Origin: an uncultured bacterium
Lineage (GTDB): Bacteria > Verrucomicrobiota > Lentisphaeria > Victivallales > UBA1829
Direction of reading: 5' to 3'
Length of the DNA: 64,000 bases
NCBI GenBank assembly: GCA_949297765.1
Contig: CASFTV010000006.1
Coordinates: forward strand, 62,001-126,000
Position numbers and translations under genes: made by a program. The notes beneath the pieces are model-generated. The model was given only the letters and a program-made list of their open reading frames with translations. It made no database searches and was not told the origin of the DNA. How positions within the stretch are numbered: position 1 is the stretch's first letter; each line of letters begins with the position of its first letter. Below are positions 33,851 to 42,714 of the stretch, one piece after another.

Positions 33851-35148
33851 TCGTCCTTCGTCCCGCTCTTCAGTTCGGAGCTGATGCGCATGGAGCAGAA
33901 GTCCGGTCCGCACATCGTACAGAATCGGTTGCCGTGCTGCGGTTTGACCGAAGAGGCGTCGATGGCGCGTTTCCGGTATTCCCGCGCACGGTCGGGATCC
34001 AGCGCAAGGTCAAACTGTTTTTCCCAGTCGAAGAGAGCGCGGGCGCGCCCGATGGCGTTGTCCCGGTCGACAGCGCCCGGTTTTTTCAGAGCCACATCCG
34101 CCGCGTGGGCGGCGATCCGGAATGCGATCACGCCGCTGCGCACATCCTCCGCCTCCGGGAGGCCGAGGTGCTCCATCGGGGTCACATAGCAGAGCATGGC
34201 CGCACCGTAATAGGCGCCCGCGGTTCCGCCGATCGAGGCGACAATGTGATCGTATCCCGGTGCGCAGTCGATCACGACCGGTCCGAGGATGTAGAAGGGG
34301 GCGTCGCCGCAGACCTCCCGCTCGCGTTTCATGTTCATTTCGATCTCGTTGAACGGGACGTGGCCGGGTCCCTCGACCATTGCCTGAACACCGGCGGCGC
34401 GGCAGCGGCGGACCAGTTCACCGAGGGTGTCGAGTTCCGCGAACTGTGCTTCGTCGCTGGCGTCGGCGAGACATCCCGGACGGAGTCCGTCGCCGAGCGA
34501 CAGCGTCACATCGTAATCCAGGCAGATATTGAGAATATCGTCGAACCGCGTGTAGAACGGATTTTCCTGATCGTGCCGCTGCATCCAGCGGGCGATCAGC
34601 GATCCGCCGCGGCTGACGATTCCCAGCACCCGTTTCAGAGCGGCAGGCACATGACGTCGAAGCAGTCCTGCGTGGATCGTCATATAATCGACCCCCTGTT
34701 TCGCCTGAGAGAGAATCGTATTGACGATCACATCGCCGTCGAACTCCTCCGCACCGTATTTCGCCACGACCTCGTAGACGGGAACGGTCCCGACCGGAAC
34801 GGGGCTGGCGGCAATGATGGAACTCCGGATCAGGTCAATATCGCCCCCGGAACTGAGATCCATGACCGTATCCGCTCCGTAGCGGACCGCCTGTTCCAGT
34901 TTCCGCTTCTCCGCCTGCGGACAGCTCGACATCGCCGAATTGCCGATGTTTGCATTGATCTTGGTCAGCAGTTCCCGTCCGATTCCCATCGGAACGAGAT
35001 TTTTGTGGTTGATATTCGCGGGAATCACGATGCGTCCGTCCGCAACGCGTTCGAGAATGAATTCCACCGGACGGTGCTCCTTCTCCGCGACGGTCTGTAT
35101 CTGCGGTGTTGCGATCCCTTCCCGGGCCAGCTGCATTTGTGTCTTCAA
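33847..35148 (-). CDS. thiC: Phosphomethylpyrimidine synthase ThiC
   Basis: A 433-residue radical-SAM enzyme that rearranges aminoimidazole ribotide into HMP phosphate for thiamine. The C-terminal iron-sulfur motif CTMCGPDFC (Cys about 410, 413, 418) is present, as are PANINHKNLVPMGIG, GADTVMDLSSGGDI and MVEGPGHVPFNEIEMNM. It is the short form lacking the long N-terminal extension of proteobacterial ThiC. The start appears to be TTG 35148, overlapping the waaA stop (TTGA), with GGAGAA ahead; ATG 35136 is the alternative. No TPP riboswitch is present, since it lies inside an operon. Confidence 0.95.
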   Translation of the reverse strand: MKTQMQLAREGIATPQIQTVAEKEHRPVEFILERVADGRIVIPANINHKNLVPMGIGRELLTKINANIGNSAMSSCPQAEKRKLEQAVRYGADTVMDLSSGGDIDLIRSSIIAASPVPVGTVPVYEVVAKYGAEEFDGDVIVNTILSQAKQGVDYMTIHAGLLRRHVPAALKRVLGIVSRGGSLIARWMQRHDQENPFYTRFDDILNICLDYDVTLSLGDGLRPGCLADASDEAQFAELDTLGELVRRCRAAGVQAMVEGPGHVPFNEIEMNMKREREVCGDAPFYILGPVVIDCAPGYDHIVASIGGTAGAYYGAAMLCYVTPMEHLGLPEAEDVRSGVIAFRIAAHAADVALKKPGAVDRDNAIGRARALFDWEKQFDLALDPDRAREYRKRAIDASSVKPQHGNRFCTMCGPDFCSMRISSELKSGTKDE

Positions 35149-36434
35149 AACAGTTTCTCCAGTAGTTCGATATTTTTGGCAATCGCCCCGCTGTGGGCGG
35201 TAATGGCGTCATAGGCGCGGCGGCCGAGCTTGCTGCGCAGTTCCGGATCGGAGGAGAGCATATAGAGCGCGCGGCGCAGTTCCTCCTCCGTCTCCACGGT
35301 GAGCACGGCGTCGGCCTTCCGGAGAATCTCCATGGCCTCGCGGAAGTTGCGCAGTTCCCGTCCGCAGACGATCGCCTTGCCCAGAACCGCGGGCTCGATG
35401 ATGTTCTGCCCGTCATGATTTCCCGCGAGGGTCTTGCCCATGATGACAATATCGGATACCGCAAGGAATCCCATCAGTTCCCCGGTTGTATCGGCAAGCA
35501 GACAGTCGGTTTTCCCTTCCCCGAAATGTTCTCCGGTGGAACGGCGGACAAACGAAAAGCCTTCCGATTTCAGCAGTTCGGCGAGTTCCGCTCCGCGCTC
35601 CGCATGCCGCGGAACGAGGATCAGCAGAGCCCCCCGGTACTGTTCCCGGAGTTTCCGGAAGGCGCCGACAATCATTTTCTCCTCTCCGGGATGGGTGCTG
35701 GCACCGATGATCACCGGGGATCCCCCGGACGGAAACACCTGCGACAGATCCGGAAGACGGAAATTCTCCGGCACCCGCTGGTCAAACTTGATGTTGCCGC
35801 CGACCACGATCCGGTCCGCCAGATCGGGCGCGATCATCCGATAACGATCCCGGTCCGCCTCGGTCTGAACGCAGATCGCGTCGAAACAGCGCAGGACAGG
35901 CGCGAAGAAGAAGCGGAAGCGGCGGTATCCCTTCATCGACCGGTCCGACATCCGCGCGTTGACCAGCGCCGTCGGCAGCCCCAGCTTCTTTGCCGTGCGG
36001 AGCAGATTCGGCCAGATCTCCGTCTCGAACACGATCAGTCCCGACGGCTGAATCACCCGGTACGCCTTCCGCACAAACGGAAGAAAATCAATCGGGCAGA
36101 AAATCACCTCCACCCCTTCCGGAACTTTCTGGCGTGCGATCTCCTGCGCGGTGGTGGTCGTCGTTGAAAGGACAAAGCGCCGTTGCGGATCTACTTTTCT
36201 CCACGCCTGCAGGGCGGTCAGCGCAAGATTGGTCTCGCCGACGCTCACGGCGTGCATCCAGACGGGGTGATCGAGCGCCTTCAGACGTGCCTTTTTCTCT
36301 CCGGAAAACAGCGCGAACCGCTCCGGATAGTTTTTTTTCGTTCCCGGGCGGCGGATCAGTTTGATCAGCAACCCCGGAAGGAAAAACAGAAACGCCAGCG
36401 GAAAAAAAAGATTATATAAAATGTTCAGCAGCAT
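35145..36434 (-). CDS. waaA: 3-deoxy-D-manno-octulosonic acid (Kdo) transferase
   Basis: A 429-residue GT30 enzyme that attaches Kdo to lipid IVA at the inner membrane. It has an N-terminal membrane anchor (LLNILYNLFFPLAFLFFLP), the catalytic-Glu segment WMHAVSVGETNLALT, PVIIGASTHPGEE, and the C-terminal MGKTLAGNHDGQNIIEPAVLG motif (shown in part). ATG 36434 has GGGAG before it. A reading frame continues upstream to 38351, but that part is antisense to fumC. It is the first gene of the waaA-thiC-tadA-ctpA unit and direct evidence for LPS. Confidence 0.94.
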   Translation of the reverse strand: MLLNILYNLFFPLAFLFFLPGLLIKLIRRPGTKKNYPERFALFSGEKKARLKALDHPVWMHAVSVGETNLALTALQAWRKVDPQRRFVLSTTTTTAQEIARQKVPEGVEVIFCPIDFLPFVRKAYRVIQPSGLIVFETEIWPNLLRTAKKLGLPTALVNARMSDRSMKGYRRFRFFFAPVLRCFDAICVQTEADRDRYRMIAPDLADRIVVGGNIKFDQRVPENFRLPDLSQVFPSGGSPVIIGASTHPGEEKMIVGAFRKLREQYRGALLILVPRHAERGAELAELLKSEGFSFVRRSTGEHFGEGKTDCLLADTTGELMGFLAVSDIVIMGKTLAGNHDGQNIIEPAVLGKAIVCGRELRNFREAMEILRKADAVLTVETEEELRRALYMLSSDPELRSKLGRRAYDAITAHSGAIAKNIELLEKLF

Positions 36435-36463
36435 TCTCGGCTCCCTTCTATCATCATTCAGGA

Positions 36464-36491
36464 AATGTAGCCTCTTTTTACGATTTTTCCA
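36464..36491 (-). promoter_or_regulatory. Candidate promoter of the waaA operon
   Basis: On the minus strand TGGAAA, 16 bp, TACATT, 30 bp before the waaA start. Both hexamers depart from consensus by one or two bases. Confidence 0.4.
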
Positions 36492-36570
36492 GTCGGATTT
36501 CATCCTTTTCCGGGAAATCCGTTCCGAAGGGGGCGGAGGCGGAAAATCTGCAGAACCCTTCCCGGAGTTC

Positions 36571-36599
36571 TTGTATCGGATCGGGATGGGTGGTATATT
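36571..36599 (+). promoter_or_regulatory. Promoter of fumC-hrpB
   Basis: TTGTAT (36571-36576), 17 bp, TATATT (36594-36599). The leader to the fumC start is about 80 nt. Confidence 0.6.
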
Positions 36600-36686
36600 A
36601 TCCGGAATCCGGCCGCCCGGACTGCGGATCGGGAAAACGGCCGGCAGAACAAGAGGAAACATCGGCGCTGCAAACGGAGGCAGAAA

Positions 36687-38069
36687 ATGTTCAGAATGGA
36701 AAGCGACAGCATGGGAACCATCGAGGTTCCATCCGAAAAATACTGGGGAGCACAGACACAGCGCTCTCTTCTGCACTTCAACATCGGGAACGATCTCATT
36801 CCGCTGGAGGTGATCCGGGGACTGGTGATCGTCAAAAAGGCGGCGGCGGAAACCAATCTTGAACTCGGACTTCTTCCGAAAGAACTCTGTTCCGCGATTC
36901 TCGGCGCCTGCGATGAAATCCTCAACGGCGATTACGACACCCACTTCCCCCTGAAGGTCTGGATGACCGGCAGCGGGACCCAGAGCAACATGAATGTCAA
37001 CGAGGTCATCTCCAACCGGGCGAACGAACTTCTCGGAGGGGGCAAAGGGACGAAAAAACCGGTTCATCCGAACGATCATGTGAACATGTCGCAGTCCTCC
37101 AACGACACCTTTCCCGCGGCGATGCACATTGCGGCGGCGGAAATGCTGGTCCGGCGCCTTCTCCCTGCCCTCCGCACCTTCCACACCGGACTCGAAGCAA
37201 AGCGCGATGCATTCATGCCGATTGTCAAAATCGGACGCACCCATCTGCAGGATGCCGTCCCGCTGACTCTCGGTCAGGAGTTCTCCGGCTATGCCGCGCA
37301 GATTGAAACGGCAATCCGCCGCATCGAAGGAGTTCTGCCGGAACTGTATGAACTGGCGCTCGGCGGGACCGCCGTCGGAACCGGACTCAACGCGCCGAAG
37401 GGATTCGCGGAAAAGGCCGCGGAGCGGATCGCCGCCCATACCGGACTGCCGTTCGTCACCGCGCCGAACAAGTTTGCGGTTCTCGCCGCGCACGATGCCG
37501 TGGTGGCGGCCTCGGGAGCGGTCAAGGCGTGTGCCTGTGCCATGATGAAAATCGCAAACGACATCCGCTGGCTCGCGTGCGGTCCCCGCTGCGGATTCGG
37601 CGAACTGATCCTTCCGGAAAACGAACCGGGGTCGTCGATCATGCCGGGAAAGGTCAATCCGACCCAGTGCGAGGCGATGACGATGGTCTGCGCACAGATC
37701 ATCGGGCTTGACACCGCCGTCGCCCTTGCCGGATCGCAGGGAAATTTTGAACTCAATGTCTTCAAGCCGATGATGATCTTCGATCTTCTGGAGGAAATCC
37801 GCCTCCTTTCCGATTCCGCGAACAGCTTTGCAAAATACGCGCTGGAGGGACTTCAGGCAAACACGGACCGCATCTCCGAACTGCTCGGGAAATCGCTGAT
37901 GCTGGTCACCGCGCTGAGTCCGGCGATCGGCTACGACAACGCGGCGAAAATCGCCAAACACGCGCATCAAACCGGACAGACCCTCCGCGAAGCCTGCATC
38001 GAGCTCGGTTTTCTCTCCGGCGAGGAGTTCGACCGGATCGTCCGTCCGGAACAGATGGTCAACCTTTGA
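36687..38069 (+). CDS. fumC: Class II fumarate hydratase
   Basis: A 460-residue homotetrameric enzyme interconverting fumarate and malate. Motifs are [70 protein letters not shown] with the catalytic His, and the superfamily signature [20 protein letters not shown] lies a few bases before ATG 36687. It shares four bases with the hrpB start. Confidence 0.96.
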   Translation: MFRMESDSMGTIEVPSEKYWGAQTQRSLLHFNIGNDLIPLEVIRGLVIVKKAAAETNLELGLLPKELCSAILGACDEILNGDYDTHFPLKVWMTGSGTQSNMNVNEVISNRANELLGGGKGTKKPVHPNDHVNMSQSSNDTFPAAMHIAAAEMLVRRLLPALRTFHTGLEAKRDAFMPIVKIGRTHLQDAVPLTLGQEFSGYAAQIETAIRRIEGVLPELYELALGGTAVGTGLNAPKGFAEKAAERIAAHTGLPFVTAPNKFAVLAAHDAVVAASGAVKACACAMMKIANDIRWLACGPRCGFGELILPENEPGSSIMPGKVNPTQCEAMTMVCAQIIGLDTAVALAGSQGNFELNVFKPMMIFDLLEEIRLLSDSANSFAKYALEGLQANTDRISELLGKSLMLVTALSPAIGYDNAAKIAKHAHQTGQTLREACIELGFLSGEEFDRIVRPEQMVNL

Positions 38070-40552
38070 TTGATCTTCCGGTCCAGTCCGTGCTTCCGCA
38101 GATTGCGGAAGCGCTGCGCACCCGCTCATCGGCGGTTCTCTGTGCCGCGCCGGGAGCGGGAAAAACCACGCTGGTTCCGCCGTATCTCCACGAGCAGTTC
38201 GGCGCCGATGGAGGAAAACTTCTGATGCTGGAGCCGCGGCGTCTCGCGGTCCGCGCATCGGCAAGGAGAATCGCGGCGCTGACGGGCACTCCGCTGGGAT
38301 CGCTGGTCGGCTACCGCACCCGCTTCGACACCCGGGTCTCCTCCGAAACAAGAATCGAGCTGCTCACCGAGGGAATTCTGACCCGGATGATTCAGAGCGA
38401 TCCGGAACTTTCCGGGGTTCACACGGTCATTTTCGATGAATTTCACGAGCGGAGCATCCATGCGGATCTTGCGCTGGCGCTGTGTCTGGATCTCCAGCAG
38501 GCGCTGCGCGGGGATCTCCGGATCCTGGTGATGTCCGCCACGCTGGATGCGGACCGGGTTTCGGCGCTGCTCGGCAACGCTCCAGTGATCCGGAGTCCGG
38601 GGAGAATGTATCCGGTCCGGACCATCCATCTGCCGCGCCGCGATCCGCGCGGCCCCGTCGAACCCGACGCGGCGCGGGCGGTCCGCATCGCGCTGGAACA
38701 GGAGAGCGAAGGCGATCTGCTGGTCTTTCTTCCGGGCGAACGGGAGATCCGCCGGACCGGGGAACTTCTGGAAAGCCCGCTCCCGCCGGGCGTCCGTGTC
38801 ACGCCGCTGTACGGGAATCTCTCCCGGGAGGAGCAGGATGCCGCGATCGACCCCGATCCGGACCACCGGAAAATCATTCTTTCCACCTCAATCGCGGAAA
38901 CAAGCCTGACGATCGAAGGAGTCCGGACCGTGGTGGACTGCGGATGGATGCGGGTTCCGAAATTTTCTCCGCGCAACGGAATGGGCCGGCTGGAAACGGT
39001 GCGGGTCTCGCTGGCTTCCGCCGATCAGCGCAGAGGCCGGGCGGGACGAACCGCGCCGGGCGCCTGTTACCGTCTCTGGACGCCGGAGGAAGAACGGCGC
39101 TTTCCGGAATTCAATACACCGGAAATTCTGGAATCGGATCTTCTTCCGCTGGTGCTGGAACTTGCCCGCTGGGGAGTCCGTCCGGAGGCAATCGCCTCGA
39201 TGCCGTGGCTGGATCCTCCGCCGGAATCCGGAATCCGGCAGGCGGCGGAGCTGCTCCGGGAACTCGGCGCTCTGGATGGAGACGGCGCCATTACAAAAGC
39301 GGGAACCGCAATGCTGACTCTTCCGGTGCATCCGCGTCTGGCGCGGTCTGTGCTGCGGTGTTCGCGGGCCGGATTCGGATACACGGCCTGCTGTCTGGCC
39401 GCGCTGCTGGAGGAGCGCGATCCGGTTCGGGATTCCGACACCGCAGACCTGCGCCGCCGTCTGAGCGCGCTGAACGGAGAAATCTCCGGCGATTCCGGGA
39501 CCCTGCGGCGGATCCGGGAAGCGGTCCGTCAGATTGCCGCCGCGGCATCGGTCCGGGACCGGGAGATCCGCACGGAAGCGGCGGGGATCGCGGTGGCGTT
39601 CGCCTATCCCGACCGGATTGCGCACGCCCGTTCGCCGAAATCGGGGGAATACGCACTCTCGAACGGGACCGGGGCAAAACTGCGGGAGAGCGATCCGCTC
39701 TGCCTGCATGAATTTCTTGCACTGGCGTCGGTCGAAGGGGAGAGCGACCGGCAGACCGTCTACTCCGCCGCGCCGCTGACGTTTCACGAGATCGAGACCC
39801 ATCTTCCGGAACAGATCACGGAAGACCTTGTCGTGCGCTGGAATCCGGAACGCAAAGCCGTGGAAGCCGAGCGGAGAACGCGGATCGGACGCATGACGGC
39901 GGAATCGCGTCCGGTCCGGAGCGGAATCCCGGCGGACCGGATTCTCGCCGCTCTGCTCGCCGGCATCCGGGAAGAAGGGATCGGCGCGCTTCCGTTTGAA
40001 GGATCGGTCTCGTCGCTGCGGGAACGGGTGGAATTTCTGCGCTGTCATCAGCCCGGGGAATGGCCGGATTTCTCCGATGCGGGAATTCTCGCATCCCTGG
40101 AGGAGTGGCTCGGGCCGTTCGCGGAGGGAATCACCGGACTCGCGCAGCTGAAGAAACTTGATCTCCGCACCGCTCTGGAAAGCCGCCTGACACCGAAACA
40201 GCGGATGGATCTTCCGCGTCTGGCTCCGGAACGGATCGAAATTCCGAGCGGATCGAAAATCCGAGTTGACTACTCCCAGCCGGACGGGATTCCGGTCATT
40301 GCGGCGAAACTGCAGGAGATGTTCGGCATGCTCGACACGCCGCGGGTTCTCAACGGGCGCATACCGGTCACGATCCAGATGCTCTCTCCGGCGATGCGTC
40401 CGGTGCAGACCACCTCCGACCTGCGGCATTTCTGGACAAACAGCTATTTTCTCGTCCGCAAAGACCTGCGCGGACGCTATCCGAAACACGACTGGCCGGA
40501 AAACCCGCTGGAGGCCGAACCCCGCCGGGGAATCCGCCGGAGGAACTCCTGA
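38066..40552 (+). CDS. hrpB: ATP-dependent helicase HrpB (DExH box)
   Basis: An 828-residue DEAH/RHA-family helicase. Walker A is APGAGKTT (residues 29-35), and the DExH box is DEFH (124-127) within [10 protein letters not shown]. Motif III is [11 protein letters not shown], and motif VI is [17 protein letters not shown]. The HrpB C-terminal domain is present and ends [17 protein letters not shown]. The start is TTG 38066, overlapping the fumC stop as TTGA, with only a weak ribosome site, so translation is probably coupled to fumC. The cellular role of HrpB is poorly known. Confidence 0.93.
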   Translation: MIDLPVQSVLPQIAEALRTRSSAVLCAAPGAGKTTLVPPYLHEQFGADGGKLLMLEPRRLAVRASARRIAALTGTPLGSLVGYRTRFDTRVSSETRIELLTEGILTRMIQSDPELSGVHTVIFDEFHERSIHADLALALCLDLQQALRGDLRILVMSATLDADRVSALLGNAPVIRSPGRMYPVRTIHLPRRDPRGPVEPDAARAVRIALEQESEGDLLVFLPGEREIRRTGELLESPLPPGVRVTPLYGNLSREEQDAAIDPDPDHRKIILSTSIAETSLTIEGVRTVVDCGWMRVPKFSPRNGMGRLETVRVSLASADQRRGRAGRTAPGACYRLWTPEEERRFPEFNTPEILESDLLPLVLELARWGVRPEAIASMPWLDPPPESGIRQAAELLRELGALDGDGAITKAGTAMLTLPVHPRLARSVLRCSRAGFGYTACCLAALLEERDPVRDSDTADLRRRLSALNGEISGDSGTLRRIREAVRQIAAAASVRDREIRTEAAGIAVAFAYPDRIAHARSPKSGEYALSNGTGAKLRESDPLCLHEFLALASVEGESDRQTVYSAAPLTFHEIETHLPEQITEDLVVRWNPERKAVEAERRTRIGRMTAESRPVRSGIPADRILAALLAGIREEGIGALPFEGSVSSLRERVEFLRCHQPGEWPDFSDAGILASLEEWLGPFAEGITGLAQLKKLDLRTALESRLTPKQRMDLPRLAPERIEIPSGSKIRVDYSQPDGIPVIAAKLQEMFGMLDTPRVLNGRIPVTIQMLSPAMRPVQTTSDLRHFWTNSYFLVRKDLRGRYPKHDWPENPLEAEPRRGIRRRNS

Positions 40553-40559
40553 AGCGCGT

Positions 40560-40587
40560 TTGACTTTCCGCCGCGGACCATTACATT
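40560..40587 (+). promoter_or_regulatory. Promoter of the LacI-type regulator with a palindrome in its spacer
   Basis: TTGACT (40560-40565), 16 bp, TACATT (40582-40587). The spacer contains TCCGC-C-GCGGA (40567-40577), a perfect odd palindrome placed as an autoregulatory operator would be. Confidence 0.6.
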
Positions 40588-40618
40588 AAACGGAACAGAT
40601 CAGACACGGAGAACAGAA

Positions 40619-41605
40619 ATGAGGAAACCATCGGGAAACGGAGGAATCCGGGAGATCGCGGCGGCAACGGGATTCAACATTTCGACCGTTTCCCGCGCGC
40701 TGAACAATCATCCCGGGATCTCTCCGGCGACAGCGTCCGTCATCCTCCAGGCTGCGCGGGAGCTCGGCTACCGGAGCGGGACCACGCCGGTCTACGCCAT
40801 CCTCCTTCCGGAAACAAAGATGGGGCTGGCATGGTACTCCCTGAACATGCTCGACGCACTGCGGGAAGAGGCCGTCAACCGCGGCTGTCTTCTGGAAATC
40901 CTCTTTTCCGATCATGCGGAAATCCTGCGCGAACGGAACATCTCCGGCATTCTCTCCTTCGACTTTGCCTCGCAGGCGGTCCGGAAGCTGAAGGTGGTTC
41001 TTCCGGTGGTCTGCGTGAACGATTTTTCATGGCACATCGCGGATATTTACTCGGTCTGTTCCGACACGGGACAGGGAGTCCGGAAAGCCGTCGCCCTGCT
41101 GGCCGCCTACGGACACCGGAAAATCGGCCTGCTGATCAACGGCGACAAAAACACCGAAAGCAACCGCGAACGCATCGCCGCATTTGAAGAGAGCCGTTCC
41201 GTCTATTCGCTCGATCCGGTTTCCGCGGTCCATTTCCGGGAATACGGCACATTCGACCTTCCGATGCCGTACCTTCACGCCTCCATCCGCGCCATGGTGA
41301 AGACCGGTGTAACCGCCATCATCAACGGAGGCGAGAGTGAATCGGTCGAAGCGCTCGCCGCGATCCGGCTCTGCGGACTCCGGGTGCCGCAGGATCTTTC
41401 CCTCATCTGCTGGGAGGTTCCCCGCTTCAGCCGCTTTCTGGATCCCCCGCTGACCACCATCCAGCAGAATTTCCCGCTGCTTGCCAAACGGGCGTTCGAC
41501 ATGCTGGAAAGTCTGATCCGGAAGGAAAAGGTCTCCTCGGATGTGCGCGTCGACTGCCTGCTCCACGAGCGCGGTTCCGTCTCCGTCCCGCCAGCGGAGC
41601 ATTAA
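40619..41605 (+). CDS. LacI family transcriptional regulator
   Basis: A 328-residue regulator with the LacI helix-turn-helix and hinge at the N-terminus (GIREIAAATGFNISTVSRAL, then NNHPGISPATASVILQAA). A type I periplasmic-binding-like sensor follows (HRKIGLLINGDKNTESNRER, PLTTIQQNFPLLAKRAFDML). It lies 157 bp upstream of GH130 and GH36 genes in the same orientation and probably controls them in response to a mannose- or galactose-containing sugar. GGAG precedes ATG 40619. The sensor is slightly shorter than usual. Confidence 0.88.
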   Translation: MRKPSGNGGIREIAAATGFNISTVSRALNNHPGISPATASVILQAARELGYRSGTTPVYAILLPETKMGLAWYSLNMLDALREEAVNRGCLLEILFSDHAEILRERNISGILSFDFASQAVRKLKVVLPVVCVNDFSWHIADIYSVCSDTGQGVRKAVALLAAYGHRKIGLLINGDKNTESNRERIAAFEESRSVYSLDPVSAVHFREYGTFDLPMPYLHASIRAMVKTGVTAIINGGESESVEALAAIRLCGLRVPQDLSLICWEVPRFSRFLDPPLTTIQQNFPLLAKRAFDMLESLIRKEKVSSDVRVDCLLHERGSVSVPPAEH

Positions 41606-41612
41606 TATTTTT

Positions 41613-41646
41613 TTGCTTTCTTTGCGTATCTATTGCATTTTTTTGC
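41613..41646 (+). repeat. Four helically phased TTGC motifs upstream of the GH130 gene
   Basis: TTGC occurs at 41613, 41622, 41633 and 41643, about one helical turn apart, in a T-rich background between the LacI gene and GH130. This could be a regulator-binding array or an intrinsically curved segment. No clear -35/-10 pair was found in this intergenic region. Confidence 0.4.
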
Positions 41647-41762
41647 ATTCTGAAAATGTGTTCTTTTCTTGTTTTTTCCGATTCCGGGTTCAAATTATTC
41701 TCCGGGACAAGGAGAGTCTGCCCGAAAGGAAGAGGGCGGCAAAGCAAACAAAGGAGCAGAAC

Positions 41763-42710
41763 ATGAAATCACGATTGATGCGGTACGAAAAGAATCCGAT
41801 TCTCAAGCCGGAGGATTTTCCGTGGTGCAAAGCGGATCAGGTGTTCAATCCGGGCCAGGTGATGACACCGGACGGGAGGATTCTTCTTCTGATTTCGGTC
41901 ATTCCACGGAACGAGAAACACGCCCGGTGCCATCTGGCGGAAAGCAGCGACGGAATTCATTTCACAATCCGGAAGAAGCCGATCTTCGAAGTGGACAGAG
42001 AGCGCCGGTTCGGAGAACTTGATTTTCATCCGATCGACTGCCGGGTGACCTATTTTCCGGAGGAGAAGTGCTATTACATCATCCGTCCCGCGAATTCGGA
42101 ATGGGGCTGCTGTGCGCTGCTGTACCGGACGGAGGATTTTGAAACGGTCGAACCGCTGGAAATCATTGCGCTTCCGCACAACCGGGTTCCGTGCCTGTTT
42201 CCAGAGAAGATCGGCGGGAAATATGTGCGTCTGGACCGGCCGTACAGTCTCGGGGCGCCGTATGAGAAATCGTATGCGCACATGTGGATTTCCCGGTCGC
42301 CGGATCTGGTCCACTGGGGAGAGTACCGACCGCTGCTGAAGCGGGATTTCTCCCCTTGGAACAATCTGAAAATCGGTCCGACCGTTCCGATCAAAACGGA
42401 AAAGGGATGGCTGGAGATCATTCACGGGGTGCAGAACACGTTCTGCGGTTTCCGGTACAGCCTCGGGGCGATCCTTCTGGATCTGGAAAATCCCGAAAAA
42501 ATCATCGGCCGCATGAACGACTATCTGCTCACGCCGGAGATGGAATACGAACACAACGGAGTGATTCCGGAAGTGGTGTTCGCCACCGGAGGAGTGGTCG
42601 ACCCCGCAACCCGGAAACTGAGCATCTATTACGGAGGGGCGGATACAACCCTCAACCTCGCCACGGGAAATGTGGATGAAATCGTCGAATGGTGTCGGAA
42701 GGGAGAATAA
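41763..42710 (+). CDS. GH130 family glycoside phosphorylase (mannoside type)
   Basis: A 315-residue five-bladed beta-propeller enzyme. The family pattern is visible in RYEKNPILKPEDFPW, VFNPGQVMTPDG, FHPIDCRVTYFPEE, WISRSPDLVHWG, and WLEIIHGVQNTFCGFRYSLG near the C-terminal half. GH130 enzymes phosphorolyse beta-mannosidic bonds, releasing mannose 1-phosphate; which oligosaccharide is cut cannot be read off. The start is ATG 41763 with AAAGGAG upstream. It has no signal peptide, so it is cytoplasmic. Its stop is four bases before the GH36 start. Confidence 0.85.
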   Translation: MKSRLMRYEKNPILKPEDFPWCKADQVFNPGQVMTPDGRILLLISVIPRNEKHARCHLAESSDGIHFTIRKKPIFEVDRERRFGELDFHPIDCRVTYFPEEKCYYIIRPANSEWGCCALLYRTEDFETVEPLEIIALPHNRVPCLFPEKIGGKYVRLDRPYSLGAPYEKSYAHMWISRSPDLVHWGEYRPLLKRDFSPWNNLKIGPTVPIKTEKGWLEIIHGVQNTFCGFRYSLGAILLDLENPEKIIGRMNDYLLTPEMEYEHNGVIPEVVFATGGVVDPATRKLSIYYGGADTTLNLATGNVDEIVEWCRKGE

Positions 42711-42714
42711 GAAC

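Noticed and set aside
36435-38351. Upstream extension of the waaA frame
   Set aside because: This part is antisense to fumC; the Kdo transferase family N-terminus and a ribosome site place the start at 36434.
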